DNA from: Uloborus plumipes | Lineage: Eukaryota; Arthropoda; Arachnida; Araneae; Uloboridae | Assembly (NCBI GenBank): GCA_038373865.1 | Contig: JAXGGA010003443.1 | Location: 38,457-102,456 of the forward strand | Reading direction: 5' to 3' | DNA: 64,000 nt | Shown here: in pieces, positions 23,923-36,900 of the stretch | Layout: each line of letters starts with the position of its first letter | Position numbering within the stretch: position 1 is the stretch's first letter | Position numbers and translations under genes: made by a program | The notes under the pieces: generated by a model | Seen by the model: only the letters and a program-made list of their open reading frames with translations | Database searches by the model: none | What the model was told of the DNA's origin: nothing

Positions 23923-24579
23923 ATGATTGAACCTTATTTACATCGTTTGAATAAGCTGAAAATAGTTTTGGCTTGCAATTCACCGAAAAGAATTGAATTG
24001 CTTCAAAAGACTGGCATTAGATTCGACGCTTTTCCAAACCAGTTGATGAAGAAGTTGAGGCCCGATAATTTCGAATCCATTGCTGATTATGCGATGGCCG
24101 TTGCTGAATGCAAAGCACTTTCTGTTCTGGAAGCTTGTAAAACAGTTGGCGAAATACCTCCAACTCTTGTGATTGGAGTTGAAACTGTCGTATGTAAGGA
24201 AAGAAAAATCTACAGCAAGCCCAGTAGTAAGGAAGAAGCATGCTTTATTCTTAGAAATCTCAGCGGCTGTACTCATTCCGTTATAACGGGAGTTTGTCTT
24301 ATGTTTCCCACTGCTCGAAATAGCGAATGGCTCTACGATGTGAAAAGCTTTTATGAAGAAACTTATGTTACGATGTCTGAATTGTCGGCAAGAATGATTA
24401 CGGCCTATGTTGGTACAGGACAGCCAATGGAGGAGCTCGGAGCGTACGGAATGCAAGATAAAGGGGCAACTATAGTTAAAAGAATTGACGGAGATTATTT
24501 TAATGCCATCGGTTTTCCTGTGTATAGATTTTGCTACGAATTGCGTGAGTTAATCGAATGTAATAAGATATTTAGGTAA
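23923..24579 (+). CDS. Maf/HAM1-type nucleotide pyrophosphatase (ASMTL N-terminal-like), single exon
   Basis: A 218-residue uninterrupted frame. An in-frame TGA near 23850 with no other Met in between supports the ATG at 23923. It has the full Maf fold signature: the N-terminal LACNSPKRIELLQKTGIRF block (residues about 16-34; the family has ASxSPRR), the VIGVETVV block (about 84-91; family GADTVV), KPSSKEEA...LSGCTHSVITGV, then YVGTGQPMEELGAYGMQDKG and GDYFNAIGFPV near the C-terminus. Maf proteins hydrolyse non-canonical or modified nucleoside triphosphates in the cytosol. Its closest animal relative by layout is the N-terminal domain of ASMTL; the methyltransferase half is absent. Three conserved positions differ: the proposed catalytic Asp of GADT is Glu, GEP is GQP, and DKAG is EELG. 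Lack of introns could mean a retrocopy or a true single-exon gene. Activity is uncertain. Confidence 0.88.
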   Translation: MIEPYLHRLNKLKIVLACNSPKRIELLQKTGIRFDAFPNQLMKKLRPDNFESIADYAMAVAECKALSVLEACKTVGEIPPTLVIGVETVVCKERKIYSKPSSKEEACFILRNLSGCTHSVITGVCLMFPTARNSEWLYDVKSFYEETYVTMSELSARMITAYVGTGQPMEELGAYGMQDKGATIVKRIDGDYFNAIGFPVYRFCYELRELIECNKIFR

Positions 24580-24897
24580 AATATTTTCTTTGAAAATTAT
24601 TTTGTGAGACATTTTGTTGTGGAATAGTTTGTCGGAGGTTCAAATGTTACCAGATTTTTGATTGTCGATCCGAACGGATCTTATTCCAAACGGTAGGGTA
24701 ACTATCATAAGGTGAAATACTTGGTGCGGTTTTTTTTTTCTAAGCCAAACTAGAATCGAAGCACTTATCTGCTTATCGACGATTTCGAAAGGCAATTTTG
24801 CTAGAGTTTGAAATTGAATTTTTAAGCAAAGCACTCCGATAAACAAGATTAAAGTTGCATTTAAAAAATGGACACAAGGTGATTGAATTAAAGGATT

Positions 24898-25377
24898 AAT
24901 AAAATATTTTTGGAAAAAAAAAATTGAACCGACTTCGGAACTTCACTCGGCAAGTGCTCTAAAAAGTAAAAAATAATTTTATTCTTTGAACACCATCGAC
25001 ACTACATTTAAACATAAGTTTTGAAGTCGGTGCAAAAACACTATATAGAATCATACCAAACTATAATTTAACTATATATATAAATTGCAATGAATCCAGG
25101 TTCTTTAATCGCATTCGCTTACACTACATTGACAACCACATATTTATGTAATGGTACAAATATTCAGCTCTTAATTTTCATTGGTTTTCTCTGAAAAATG
25201 CTGGCAAAATGTAGTTAAACATCATTTCACCTATAGTTTTTGCACCGACTTCAAAACTTATGTTTAAATGTAGTGTCGATGGTGTTCAAAGAATAAAATT
25301 ATTTTTTACTTTTTAGAGCACTTGCCGAGTGAAGTTCCGAAGTCGGTTCAATTTTTTTTTTCCAAAAATATTTTATT
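24898..25377. repeat. Foldback element with 142-bp inverted arms
   Basis: The arms at 24898-25039 and 25236-25377 are near-perfect reverse complements (for example ACCGACTTCGGAACTTCAC and its inverse), separated by a 196-bp AT-rich loop. No coding sequence. It begins about 320 bp after the stop of the Maf-like ORF. The A-run in the left arm is mirrored by a T-run in the right arm, so it belongs to this element and is not a retrogene poly(A) tail. Confidence 0.87.
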
Positions 25378-27850
25378 TTATTCTTTTTAGTGTAAATGTA
25401 CATATGAAATAAGGTAATGTTTCCATTACAAAACTTCACCTAATTTGCTTAAGCGAATGCTTCATAAAATAAACTATGTAAGGGAAAAAAAGAAGGAACG
25501 TATCAACCCGTCTAAAATTTTAAACGATTGACACTAAAAAATAATCCTTGTTATTCTCTGGTATTTGTTTGTGTACTATTTTAATCAAAGTCTAAATATT
25601 AACGGCTTTTCAACTAATTTATATTTCAAAACAACACTAGATGCTGGCGGTTCATAAAATCTTCCGACGTATTACGTACGTGGCACGCTAATGAGTTTCA
25701 TGTTTGCTTCAGTTAAGCCTTCATTCAAAATTTTCATTATCATTATAATCACTGTTTCATATCAATCACGTTTTGTAACAATGTATTTCATATTTAATCA
25801 TTTAGGACAAATCGCTTTAAAATTGAGCAAAAATTTGGAGATTTTCCTCACTTTCTTCAGAATTCCTTTATCAAAACTTATGTAAATTAAGACTAATAAA
25901 ACCTGAAATATTATGAATCAATTAGTACCTGGTACGACTTTCAGTTCGTTGGAGTTAAGGAGAAAAAAGCAGGACATAGAAAGATACTCGGTTTAAAATT
26001 TTCAAAAAGACCATAGAAATGAATTTCATTATGCAATCCAGAGAAGCCTGGCGTTCAAAATGGTCATTATTACGATTACTGTGATCCCAATTTCTTTTTC
26101 GAAACATTTCTGCAGGTTCACGTTATCGAACCCGGACCACGAGAGGATGGGACCAATCGGAAAGAAAGACCTTTCTAACAAAAAAAGAATTTTTGAAATC
26201 GGTCCAGGCATCTTCGAGTAATCTTATAACATACAAAAAAAAAAAATTCTCCGACGAATTGTATAACCTCCTCCTTTGTTGAAGTCGGTTAAAAAGGTAA
26301 ATGAAAAGCTAATGTATTAACTGATTAAAATTCAGTAAAAGTTCTGTTAATGTAAAATTAAGGCATGACGAGAAAAAATAACAGCAATTTTAGTAACCGA
26401 AAGTTTGATCGCCAATTGGGCATGTTCCACGGCATGTTGATTCCCCCCGAACGTATCTATCACAACCGAAAGACTTCCGTTTTTCCTTTCATGCATTTTG
26501 CGGAAATCTGCATATTTTAAAAGGAATTTACTTTTATTTGTTAAAATCATGAATAACATTTTGTGGGCTTAGTATTCGGCGATCATTTTTTTTTGTGGAC
26601 CATGTATCGAGTTCGTATGTGCCCTTTAATCCGCTGAAAGTTATTGATGACTTTCAACAATGTTGTTATTGATTGAACTGTTAATTATTTATTTCTGAGA
26701 AAGATTGATTCCATGCAGAAATTTGCGAAAATGGATGAAAAAATCAAGGCATTAAGTGTCCCAAATGATATTCTCTAATAAAATTAAGTTACTGTTATAA
26801 TTATATCAGTTAATGGCACATGAAATGGTTATTTTTCACAGAAGAAAATGATTCAAAATTTATTGTTTAATTAATTTATTGTATTATAATATTACACGCG
26901 ATTTTCGAATTAGAAGTTGCCTATAGCTTCTATATGATTTATTTAACGAGATTTCACATTGAGCTCATTTAGATTGCAAATTCTTTTGCCGTTAAGCTAA
27001 ATTTTATGTCAAGCAATTTTAAGAGTTAAATTACAATACATACCAAACGACATAATGGCTGGTTGGGTCTTAGCGCTAGTTATGTTAATGAAATTTGTGG
27101 TAGAGTAATTCAAACCGAAAACGACATCTTTCTTTTATATAAAACCGCAATTAAATTTACTACTTCCTAATTATTTGACGAAAATGGCAATAATCTCCTA
27201 GTTAGTCATCATGATTTAATATATCTAGTTTTGATTGTTCTCAGTGGGACATTTTAGTTTGAAGGGAGGATACAAATAGCGTTCAGAAAAGAGTCGAAAT
27301 CTTTGTGATGGACAAATAGGTTTTAATTATTGAAATGAAGTCGTTAGAAGTTCTACTTAATGTAATGGATGTTCCATTACTTCCGAGCGACACGCGCTTC
27401 CGAAAGATGATAAATATTCATGCCACTAAAGCAAACAAGGTATTCGTCATCTCAAACATGCACATAACGTGGTGTTTAGGCAATCGATTGAGTTAACGAA
27501 CTTATCATTAGTCCTTCCGTCAGCAGGTTAATCGATGGCTTGCTAATTTGGACTCTTATGGCCAAGCGACTGACTGTTTAAAGATTCGGAATGACCAATG
27601 ATGGAGGGCATTATTCAAATTCAACTCTTAAAAGAAATATGTACATTATCAAGCAGATTTTAATGGTGGGAACAGGGAAGTTGGAAGGATCTTGGTTGAA
27701 TGTTTTGTTATTGGTAGATGGGGATCTTCTCAGGAGGAATTCTCTTGTGAAGAGCACGCAAATCTGAGGCAGGGTAGGGTAAGCATACAAATCACTTGGG
27801 AGATGTTTTTAAATTTTGCAATTTTTTTTATATATATAGAAATTCAATCA
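25378..27850. other. No supported gene; possible retroelement 3' fragment near 26000-26296
   Basis: AT-rich intergenic DNA. The segment ending CCTCCTCC..GAAGTCGGTTAAAAA at about 26264-26295 resembles the 3' tail of RTE-type retroelements seen in other arthropods, but I cannot read a decisive coding match. Nothing else was recognised. Confidence 0.35.
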
Positions 27851-28136
27851 ATTACAATTAGGGCACTAGCGCCGACTCTATGGGGTTTTGGGAGGGGCTT
27901 AATACCCCCCCCCCCCAATTATTGCGCTAGTGTCTTTTTTTTTTTTTTTAAGGGAGTGGCGAATGCTTTACTTGAGGATGCTTGCTCATCCCCTTTGTCC
28001 ATCAATGTCAACAATCTATCGAACCACAAAAAATGTTTATTTTTTTAATTTTTAAAAGAGTTTTGTTCGCTTATTTTCTCCTGATAATTTCGTAGTGCTA
28101 ATTTTTAAATTTTACATTTAAAACGCCTGAAAATGT

Positions 28137-28292
28137 AAAACTCTGAATAAAAGATAAAATTCACGTTCTTTCCAAATATAATATATTTAATGCTATTGTT
28201 AATACTAAAGGCTAAACTATATTATTACATGTTGATGTTATTTAATGCTATTGTTAATACTAAAGGCTAAACTATATTACATGTTGATGTAC
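28137..28292. repeat. Copy of a dispersed ~125-bp unit with internal duplication
   Basis: Contains ACTCTGAATAAAAGATAAAA, TTCACGTTCTTT, an ATATATTTAAT block and GGCTAAACTATATTA..CATGTTGATGT. The second half (ttaatgctattgttaatac onward) is duplicated in tandem. Related arrays lie at 38605-38870 and 59905-60240. Confidence 0.7.
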
Positions 28293-28587
28293 CCCACTTA
28301 GAGATTGTGCTTGCATACCATTCTGTTGATACTCAGCATTCTCTAGGGACAAAACAAAAACACCAAGGACAAAACGGACACATTCAAAATAATAATAAGA
28401 AAAAAAATACATGAGAGTATTATCAGCGAAAAAGACACCAGTGGAAAACAGTGGTCTCTTTTGTCCCCAACAAAGTTGTCGGGACTACATAAAGGGCCGC
28501 ATACCTGAAATAGCTTAGGGCATTGTTAGACCTAACTCCGCGCCCTGGGGGGGGGGGGCAATAATTTTTGCAAGTTGGCGCCCCTGA

Positions 28588-28960
28588 ATAGGGGTATCCA
28601 ACTTTTCTACTCAAGGGCCACATTGTACATTTTTGGAGGTGAGGCGGGATAGCAATTCAACAATATTTCAGTTCACATGATTTAGTTAGCGTTCAGGCCC
28701 TGAATGATGACTTTCCCTTCCTGCATCTACAAACGATTTTTTTTTTTTATTAATCCGTTATTGGCGGTTTCTCTGAGAATTCCTGATCTCATTTTTCAAA
28801 AAAAAAAAAAAAAAGTCATGTCATTCAGTATGATATTATTATAAAAGTAAATGTATTATAATTTTTTTAATAATTTTCAAACTTTCCGCTGGCAGAACAA
28901 AATCTGTTCGCGGTCCGGATTTGGCACGTGGGCCGTAGGTTAGCGATGCACACCCGTGCA
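28588..28960. repeat. hAT-type non-autonomous element, decayed
   Basis: Left end GGGGTATCCAACTTTTCTAC followed by CAAGGGCCACA. Right end contains GCGGTCCGGATTTGGCACGT followed by GGGCCGTAGGTTAG. This pair of ends is typical of a widespread hAT MITE group. A second member lies at 46605-46947. The target duplication could not be read. Confidence 0.6.
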
Positions 28961-31383
28961 CTGGAAAACTACTTCATTTTGTCGGACTGAATTTTGTTAC
29001 ACATATTTGACTTAGTGGGAAAAAAATCTGTCGTAAAAAGATGCTTTTTTGGTTTATTTAATATTCTTAACGTAATCAAATAATTTTCCAACAGAATGGT
29101 TCTTTCTGTAGGTTTTAAGGTTTTAAAAAATAATAATAAAGCACTCATCAACTGTTTTGCTCCAAAGTTTAAAACCGATTATATTTTCCTGAATCGTCTG
29201 CATTTCATACGCAAACTGAAATTTTCTGAAACTAAAAAAAAAACCAAACTTTGAATTTCACCTTGTTTTGTTTCCTTTTAATTTTAGGCAATTTTCGACG
29301 CCAATTTAGACATTCCTTTTAATGTAAAGAAAGATAAAATATTGAAGTTCACACCAAAAATTGACTCGTGATCCCCAGTTTGTAAAACACTGCTCTAATA
29401 AGAAAGATACGTACAACCTGTATGCAGAAACAAAAAATGAAAATAATGTCATTGTAATTGAAACAAGTTGTGAACACCTTGCTCCCAATTTTATTCAATA
29501 TCATCCGAACATGTGTTAGCAATATTTTTTTTTTTACAAATTGCTTTATTTACGTTGATTTTTTGTCCTGTAAAAGCATAAGTTTAACAATTTAACGCAA
29601 TTCATTATACTATTATACTTAAGTAAACTAAGTAAAACAATACTCTACTAAGCAGGGTGATGAAATCTCCCCCCCCCCCTTTTTTTCTGTAAGTTGTTGA
29701 TATTTTTATGATTTTGAGTATTTAAGTGGAATTCTGGGTGTAGAAGGAAGAAAATGTAAGAAGAATGTATTTTTTAGTTATCATTTGTCCAATTTCAAGC
29801 GAATCATCTTGAATTAAAAATAATCTTCCCTGCTCTAAAACGTCAGAAGAGGCAATTTTCTGTTGCTCCAAATTTTGTTTCTTCTGTTCCTACAAATTCA
29901 TCCTAACTTTCATCAAACCTCAAAAATCTATCGCTATTGACGTTTACGGCTTGCAGCTGTTAATGCTGTAGTCGGGGAAAACTATTTTCCCCGCAGTCAC
30001 ACTGCTCAGGCAGAGAAACAACTTTTACAGAATTCATTCAGACAGCATACCCTTGATATTCGAAACTCTTTTAAACGAAACCTCACAAGACCACGGCCCT
30101 CCTTTAGTTTTATTTATTTGTGGAATTAATGTTTGGAACACTAATTAATTCTAAGTTTTAGAATGCTATGCATTAATAAAGCAACCGAATTTTTAATGTT
30201 TTACTACGCATATAGGCAAAAAATAAAGCACATCAACTGCATAGCACCTCTTTCTCCTCATACCTTTAATTCAAATTTTATTGGCTGCTTTAGAATTAAC
30301 CTAAATATAAACATATTTAGATTACCTGCATTTTATGAGTGCTGTAATCAAAAAATCATGTACTTTTTTTATTTCATACTTTTTAGTGGGAACCAAGCTG
30401 ATAGAAATATTCTTAAATAAATCTTTAAAATATTAAAAACAAAAACATTTTTTATATTTAATTGTAAAAAATAAATTTCAAATAAAAACCTAAGCTTTTC
30501 AAGCGATTGGTAGTTAATCATTCTTGGCAGAGATGGAGAAAGTTCAATGGTTAAAAAAAAAATGTTTACAGTTAAAATACTTCTACCTGATTTTATTAGG
30601 CTTTTATAAGGATTTTCAATTTCTCTCTAGGTTCGGTTTTTACTCTAGCTAAACTTAATAGTTGTAATTATCTTTTCTGTTCTGCGTTTTCTCATGTTAT
30701 GCAGAAAAATTTTAATTCAATCAAATTTTATACGTGTTCTGATCCACGAAATTAATCTTAAAATAAGAGGCAGCCCTTGGGGCTTTTTAATCATTTCAAA
30801 CTAAATTTTAGTTCTTGTTGACTTATTTTTACTATTAATTTAGGAAGACACATAGCGGTTTACTCTATCTCTTTTATAACATCGGTAAGTTTTTATTCTC
30901 GAAACTTAGTGTTTCAAATTATGCATTATTTTTGAGAAATGTAGGGTTTTCCGTACATAGTTTAAATGTTTATAAGAACCATGCCCTAGCTTTCCTGTTC
31001 ACATAAAAATCATTAGATCACTTAATCTGTAGAGAATATGTGCGAATTTAGCTGAAATAAAAGTGCTTTTTGTTCATTAAATAAAATCAGAGAGCTGAAA
31101 TTTGAATCGTTTTATTTTGAAACATACAGCCAGTTCTTTTGACGTAATACAATCGTCATAGTTGAGTATTAACACACTGCTTCATAGTAAATAAACAAAT
31201 TCAAAATTTCACAAATGCAAAAAAATACTGTAGATCAGGAAAAAAAAAAGCTTACATAAAACAATATTCTGCCGTCTAACCTAAGAAAGCAGCATCTCCC
31301 AAATCGTTTAATTTTCAGAAAACGAGCATATAAGTTCTTTTAGCTGCGAAGGTGACCACGTGCAAACGCCTGGCACCTGCATA
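28961..31383. other. No supported gene
   Basis: AT-rich intergenic DNA with mononucleotide runs (C-run near 29670). No coding exon or long repeat was recognised. Confidence 0.4.
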
Positions 31384-32022
31384 GTAGGGTAGACCGAAAA
31401 TGACTTTTTTTTTTTATATTTCGATGACGGGTATTGCGGAAAATGTGACATTGGAAGAGCAAAGTACATAGAATTTTTTTTTAAATTTTTTGGTCAATTT
31501 CTTGATCTGCTGCAATCTTGTTGAAGTTTGAAAAAAAATCGTTTTTTCGAGATTTTTAGCAAATTATGTAAAAAAAAATTATTTCTATTTTCGATAAGGG
31601 ATAGGGCGGAAAAAGTGCAATTAGGAGCATAGAAATTCCATAAAAAACTTGAGATCTGTGGCATAATTCCGTCCTTTTCTAGAAATGCGTGGAAGATTTG
31701 GCAATTTCCTGTTTTTTTATACCTTTATAATAAATTTTGTCAAAACGTTAAAATGCTGTTTTCTAGGCATTTGTCTTAAAATAATTGCATTGTTTGTCAG
31801 ATATGATGCATTTTTAGATCTAAGGTGCTGAAAAATGTTTTTAAAATAATAACCTAAAAATCTCGAAAAAAATACTGCATTTTTTCCAAACTTCAACTCG
31901 ATTGGCGGCTGATCAAAAAATTGACTAAAACATTTAAACATTTTTCTGCGCACTTCCCCCAATGGCACCTTTTCCGCAATACCCGTCATCGAAATAAAAA
32001 AGTCATTTTCGGCCCACCCTAC
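31384..32022. repeat. Long palindromic foldback, family copy 1
   Basis: The arms of roughly 190 bp or more begin GTAGGGTAGACCGAAAATGA and end in the inverse (TCATTTTCGGCCCACCCTAC). The inner CGATGACGGGTATTGCGGAA is likewise mirrored. The centre holds a further asymmetric block (aattccgtccttttctag...). The same family lies at 41524-42190 with its centre in the opposite orientation. Confidence 0.8.
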
Positions 32023-32892
32023 TGCATCGTTTCTTTCTATTTTAATGCTCTTATTGCTTTTGGATGTTGTAGTCTAGCATATATCATCATACTAAGGGGT
32101 CATTCCATAGAAATGTCAACGTAAGCCGAAGAAAAAAAATACCAAAAGCCAACTTTAACACATTTTTTAAATATATCATTCAATTTTTAACACTTGCTTA
32201 ACTTAGAGAAAATTTTGCCTCACAACATGAGCATTCATTTTCAGGGTTGCAAAAATGTTAAGTTAATCACGCTGCTCTTTTGGTTGAAAAAATATCTACT
32301 GTCAGTAATTTTGTATTAAATTCTTAGTATAAATGATACAAAGATACCATGTACATTGTTAATCCACCAGCATAACTAAAACATATTTTTTATCCTTTAA
32401 GTTACACGTAAAAACAGTTACGAATTCAGCTCTGAATGTTACGTTAGTCACTATGGAATGATCCTAAACCTAAAAAGTGAGTTAACAACTTCAGGTGGCA
32501 AAAAAATGGAGGTACTGCTTTTTAAGTTGGGACGGCAGTGTTGGCGACCAAAGAAGCAAACATATTTATTACCTTTCAAATATTTAAAGAGAAGCGTGAA
32601 ATTAGCACAGTCACTGCCCGACATTCCTTTCACATTCAGGTGTTGGCTCTCCGGATTGGCATGTATTCGTGAAAAAATAGATTAATCGTTTCATCTTTTA
32701 TAGTTGAAGTACTTTTTTTGTCTACCGTTTAATAACGTTAGTTAAAAAAAAAAAATACTTCACGCACAACTGTACTATAAAAGCGTCCAGAATATATCGA
32801 AATGTTTTGAATTGAATTTTTTCTTACATTTCGATGTCGGTCGATGTTACCAACACATAATATTTCTACAACGTTGAAAACATTTACTGTAG

Positions 32893-33170
32893 AGGAATGT
32901 GAGGCAAAGTGAAAAATAAAATAGTTTTCGAATGAAATGTTTCCTATTTATTATTAAAAATATTTTTGATTAAGCGACGTAAACAAAAGAATGACGAAAT
33001 AGTGAAACAGTAAACGAATAAATAAATAAATATGAGAAAAAATAAATAAGTGAATGTAAAAGTGAATAAGAAAATAAATAAATGAATCAATAAATAAGTG
33101 AACTTATAAATTAATTGATTTAATAAATAAATGAGTGAATAAATAAACGAAATGAAGTATTTCACTTTGC
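32893..33170. repeat. AAATAAATG-type microsatellite, possibly inside a small inverted repeat
   Basis: Positions about 33015-33150 are an imperfect AATAAATAAATGAATG tract. Flanking GGCAAAGTGAAAAATA at 32900 and TATTTCACTTTGCC at 33158 are inverted relative to each other, so the tract may have expanded inside a MITE. The long Leu/Tyr/Phe-rich minus-strand frame here is translated microsatellite. Confidence 0.6.
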
Positions 33171-33760
33171 CCTGTGTGTGCCTGGCAAGTTGTATTTAAA
33201 CAAAATCAAAAGGCGCCTAATATTAATTAAATAATTACTTCTCTGGAGATCAGTAAATCTCCATTAATACTACTTAAAATACTAATTACAAACACTGAAT
33301 CATTTTATTGTAAGATAAATTATTTCTTCAAAATTTTATGTGTATCAAATTTTAAAAATGACTTTTATTGTTACTTTTGATCAATTTATTTTTTGACTAG
33401 AATTAAGTATATTTTTAGGAACATAGATAAACTATTAATACATAGGTGGCGTTGCAAACTATGAAATTATTTTACCGTTCCACTTTACCCACATTCCCCT
33501 ATTTCATGAGGCAGAATTCCTACTGCCTTTTCCACATTGGAATGACAAAAGAAACGTTGTTTTTCCCCCTAAGCAAGATGCTTTATTATGTGAAACGTTT
33601 TGCCATACTCGCTCGAAAATCGGCGAACTGCTTTGCTGAAGAGTAAAGTTTTCCCTCCTCAGTGTTATATCCCCATGGTTAAAATAGAGGGAGAAAAGTA
33701 GATGTGCCCTGCAGTAACGATAATTGGCGATGTATTAAGCGAACAAATTATCTTTTAATA

Positions 33761-33992
33761 TACCGTAAATCAGGGTTACTTGGACCCTAGGGGGTTACTT
33801 GAGCCCACTTCAATAAAATGATAAAATCTAGGTTTGGTACCTACTAGTTGAAGACTTGCACGTAGTTCCTCGTTTCTCCACTAGGTAGAAGCCCTTTGCA
33901 GTCTCTAACGCTAGTACCAAACCCAGATTTTATCATTTTACTGTGGGCTCAAGTAGCCCTGTTGTGGGTCCAAGTAACCCTGATTTACGGTA
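33761..33992. mobile_element. 232-bp Tc1/mariner-type MITE
   Basis: Starts TACCGTAAATCAGGGTTACT and ends with the inverse of that string. The arms of about 85 bp continue inward through GGACCC, TTGAGCCCAC and AAAATGATAAAATCT blocks. The TA at each edge may be the target duplication. Non-coding. Confidence 0.82.
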
Positions 33993-36900
33993 CATGAATA
34001 AGCTTTTCCAAAGTCAAGCATCAAATTACCACAGCATCAATATATTGACGAAGAATTACCTTTGAAAACAAATTTTAGTTGTCTCGCGCAAGTATTTGGT
34101 GAAACAAAGTTGCCTCCTCGATAATGTGAATCGCTAAGCGATAACCATTTCAGTATTCCTTGAATTCATTATTACTCAAATACTAAATGGTTATCAGTTA
34201 ATCGTCATGAGACCTTGACACGTTTACCAAAACCACTAATGCACTTGAATAACCGAAAGCATGTACTCCATATAAACCAATATTACTGTAATTAACCTTT
34301 TAAATCAATGGTTCCCAAAAAGGTCCTTCCCAAAGTGGTCCACAGAGATCCCCAGGGGTCCAAGTAAATTGGCAAGGGGTCCATGTGAACGAAAGAAAAA
34401 TTTGTGGGTGCTAAGGTGTAAATTCGAGTCCATGAAGCTTATCCCCACATGAGCAAGTTATCTTTAAAATTTAGGCATTATATAAGTGCTTTATAGCATT
34501 AAACATAATTTTTACTTGTGTACTTACATTCAATTTGTCTAATAAGAGTACAAGAGTTAAGATGCCGAAAAACGAACTCCCTCCACAATTAGTCTTTAAA
34601 TTTTGTTTTAAAGTTCAGAAAAATAAAGCGTCCCCTTCTCTTTTTGCAAAGAAAAGAAAAAATCTTTATTGTTGATTAATTTTTCTCTGTATTGAATAAT
34701 GAATATCCCTGTAATTCACTCTTCTTTGTGAAGCTCAAATGTAAGTATTTCATTTAGAAAAAGAATATGAAGTATTTTGAACGTAAATTAATTAGATTCC
34801 ATTAGTTATGATATTGATTAGTTTCAAGTTCATAACTTCTCTCAAATTCTTAAGTTACTTTTTATTTTTTGAACTCAAACCACTTTTATAGAACCCCAAT
34901 CGACAATTATTTATTTTTTGTTTGCACCAAAAACCAGGGAAAGAAAAAAAATATTTTATTCGATGTTGATTTGTAAAACAACATTAAAGGTCATCAACTT
35001 AAATTTTTCAATATTGCTCTCTAACCCGATTCACGAAAAAGCTACTTCTACAAAACAAAGGTCTCAAGCGACATACGCGATATTTTCGACAAATTGTGAT
35101 GCTTCTTTTTTTTTTCACTTTTGACAACCATTCCTCAAATGAGCCATAGACGAAACCGTAACCTGAACATCAAATCATTTTTTGCAGTTTTGATTACAAA
35201 TTTAGAATCGCCAAGGTCATACATATCAATTCAAATATTACTATACAGCTTTTGAATTCAGAAATGAAAATTTTGAAAAATATTTTTGCAAAAAGTAATT
35301 ATTTCATAATTTGTATTTGTTGTGATATTTAACTATTTTTAGCACATTAAATTGATTATTTTGCTTAAGATCTAATATAAAACTACTTATAACGCAACAG
35401 TAAAATTTTCTAGTTTACATTTTTTGTTTATTTATTTATTTTAAAAATGATTTAAGCATTGGTAGGCTTGTGGAAAATGATTGTGATACCCAATCGGTAA
35501 ATGGCTTTTAATTTATTGGATATGTCCTTACTATATCTATACTCTTGTATTTTGAAGTCAAATATAACCAGATCAGTTAATTTGCTTAAAAATAAAATTT
35601 TCTGATGTAGCTTACAAAATAATTTGTAAATATTGCTGTCAATATTAAACTAGTTGTGAATATTTCTCATAAGAGAAAAAAGAGTAAGCGATGAAGATAT
35701 CGCTTAAAAGTTCACTTTTCTAATCCCCCCCCCCCCTTTGGTATGAAATATTTAATTTAAATCAAGTAATTACTTCGATTTGACTGGTAAAATTACTTTT
35801 AGCACATATAGAATTCATGTCTTACAAATTTAAGTGAAATCGAAACCATGTCATTTAACAATCGATGAAAATATTCTGTCTATATTTGGACTTTAAGCAG
35901 TGAAGTTTATCAAATGATGAAAGATGCTACTGACACGTATTCTATTCAATCTAGTTCTTAATTTGAAAAGTAAACAGTAGAATAAGATAATATTAACATA
36001 AACTTCTTAATCCCCCTAAAATTAATATTACTTTTTAATTGTAGCCAAACTAAGCAAACAATTGCATAAATAAAAATAAAACGGGTAAAAGTTTTATCTC
36101 ACCTGCAAATAGAACATGAAAAAGTATAAAGATTTTTGTAGAAGAATCTTTTTCTTTCTCTTTCATTTGCTGATATGAAGTTTGAAATTGAAAAAATGAT
36201 GTTACAGATTCTGGCTTCTTTCCACTTAAATATTTTAGCTATGCCAATTTCACACTTCTCCATTAATTCACACACAGCAGCAGTAAAATAAATAAAGGAA
36301 AAAACACAGATAAGACATTCTTTTTGATGGAATTACAAGTTGAATGATTTATCCATGATACAACGCGCTACAGAACATTACAATACAGAAATATGAGCGA
36401 GGAACTTAAAAGAAAACATTCAATGAAAAATAAATTAAAATAATACTTTGTTCCGATTCCAATCAGTCGCGCAATTTTTCAAATATTCAAGCTGCACAAA
36501 TACCTAGATTATTTCTAGTTTCCTATAACCTCAAGAATTGAGCAGCTACAGGAAACTTGAAAATAAAAGGAACTGTAAGTTTTCAGAGATTTTTAAGATG
36601 AAATAAGCTGAAAAAGCGAAGTTGTTACAAAATTTGAGTTTTTTATTCTTACGAATATCATTTTCAATCGATGGTAAAAACATTTCTGAAAAATTGCTTG
36701 ATATTTTGCGGAACAAAGTGACTTGGCATCATTCACACATAGCTGCCTAGAAAAATATAGGTCTGAAATACTTTATGTATAGTATATATTAAAATTTTTC
36801 TACACCTAGTTATTCATAAATCATCCTAGCAAAATTACACTGTATGTAAAAAAATATATCTTACGATTGCACTTCAAAGTTATATAGAAAGGCATACAGA

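Noticed and set aside
23980..24456. 158-residue minus-strand open frame
   Set aside because: Exact antisense shadow of the Maf-like ORF; no domain of its own.
24898..24930. AATAAA plus A-run after the Maf-like ORF as a retrogene poly(A) tail
   Set aside because: The same A-run appears as a T-run in the inverse arm at 25350-25377, so it belongs to the foldback.
32944..33165. Leu/Tyr/Phe-rich minus-strand frame resembling a membrane protein
   Set aside because: It is the translation of an AAATAAATG-type microsatellite.
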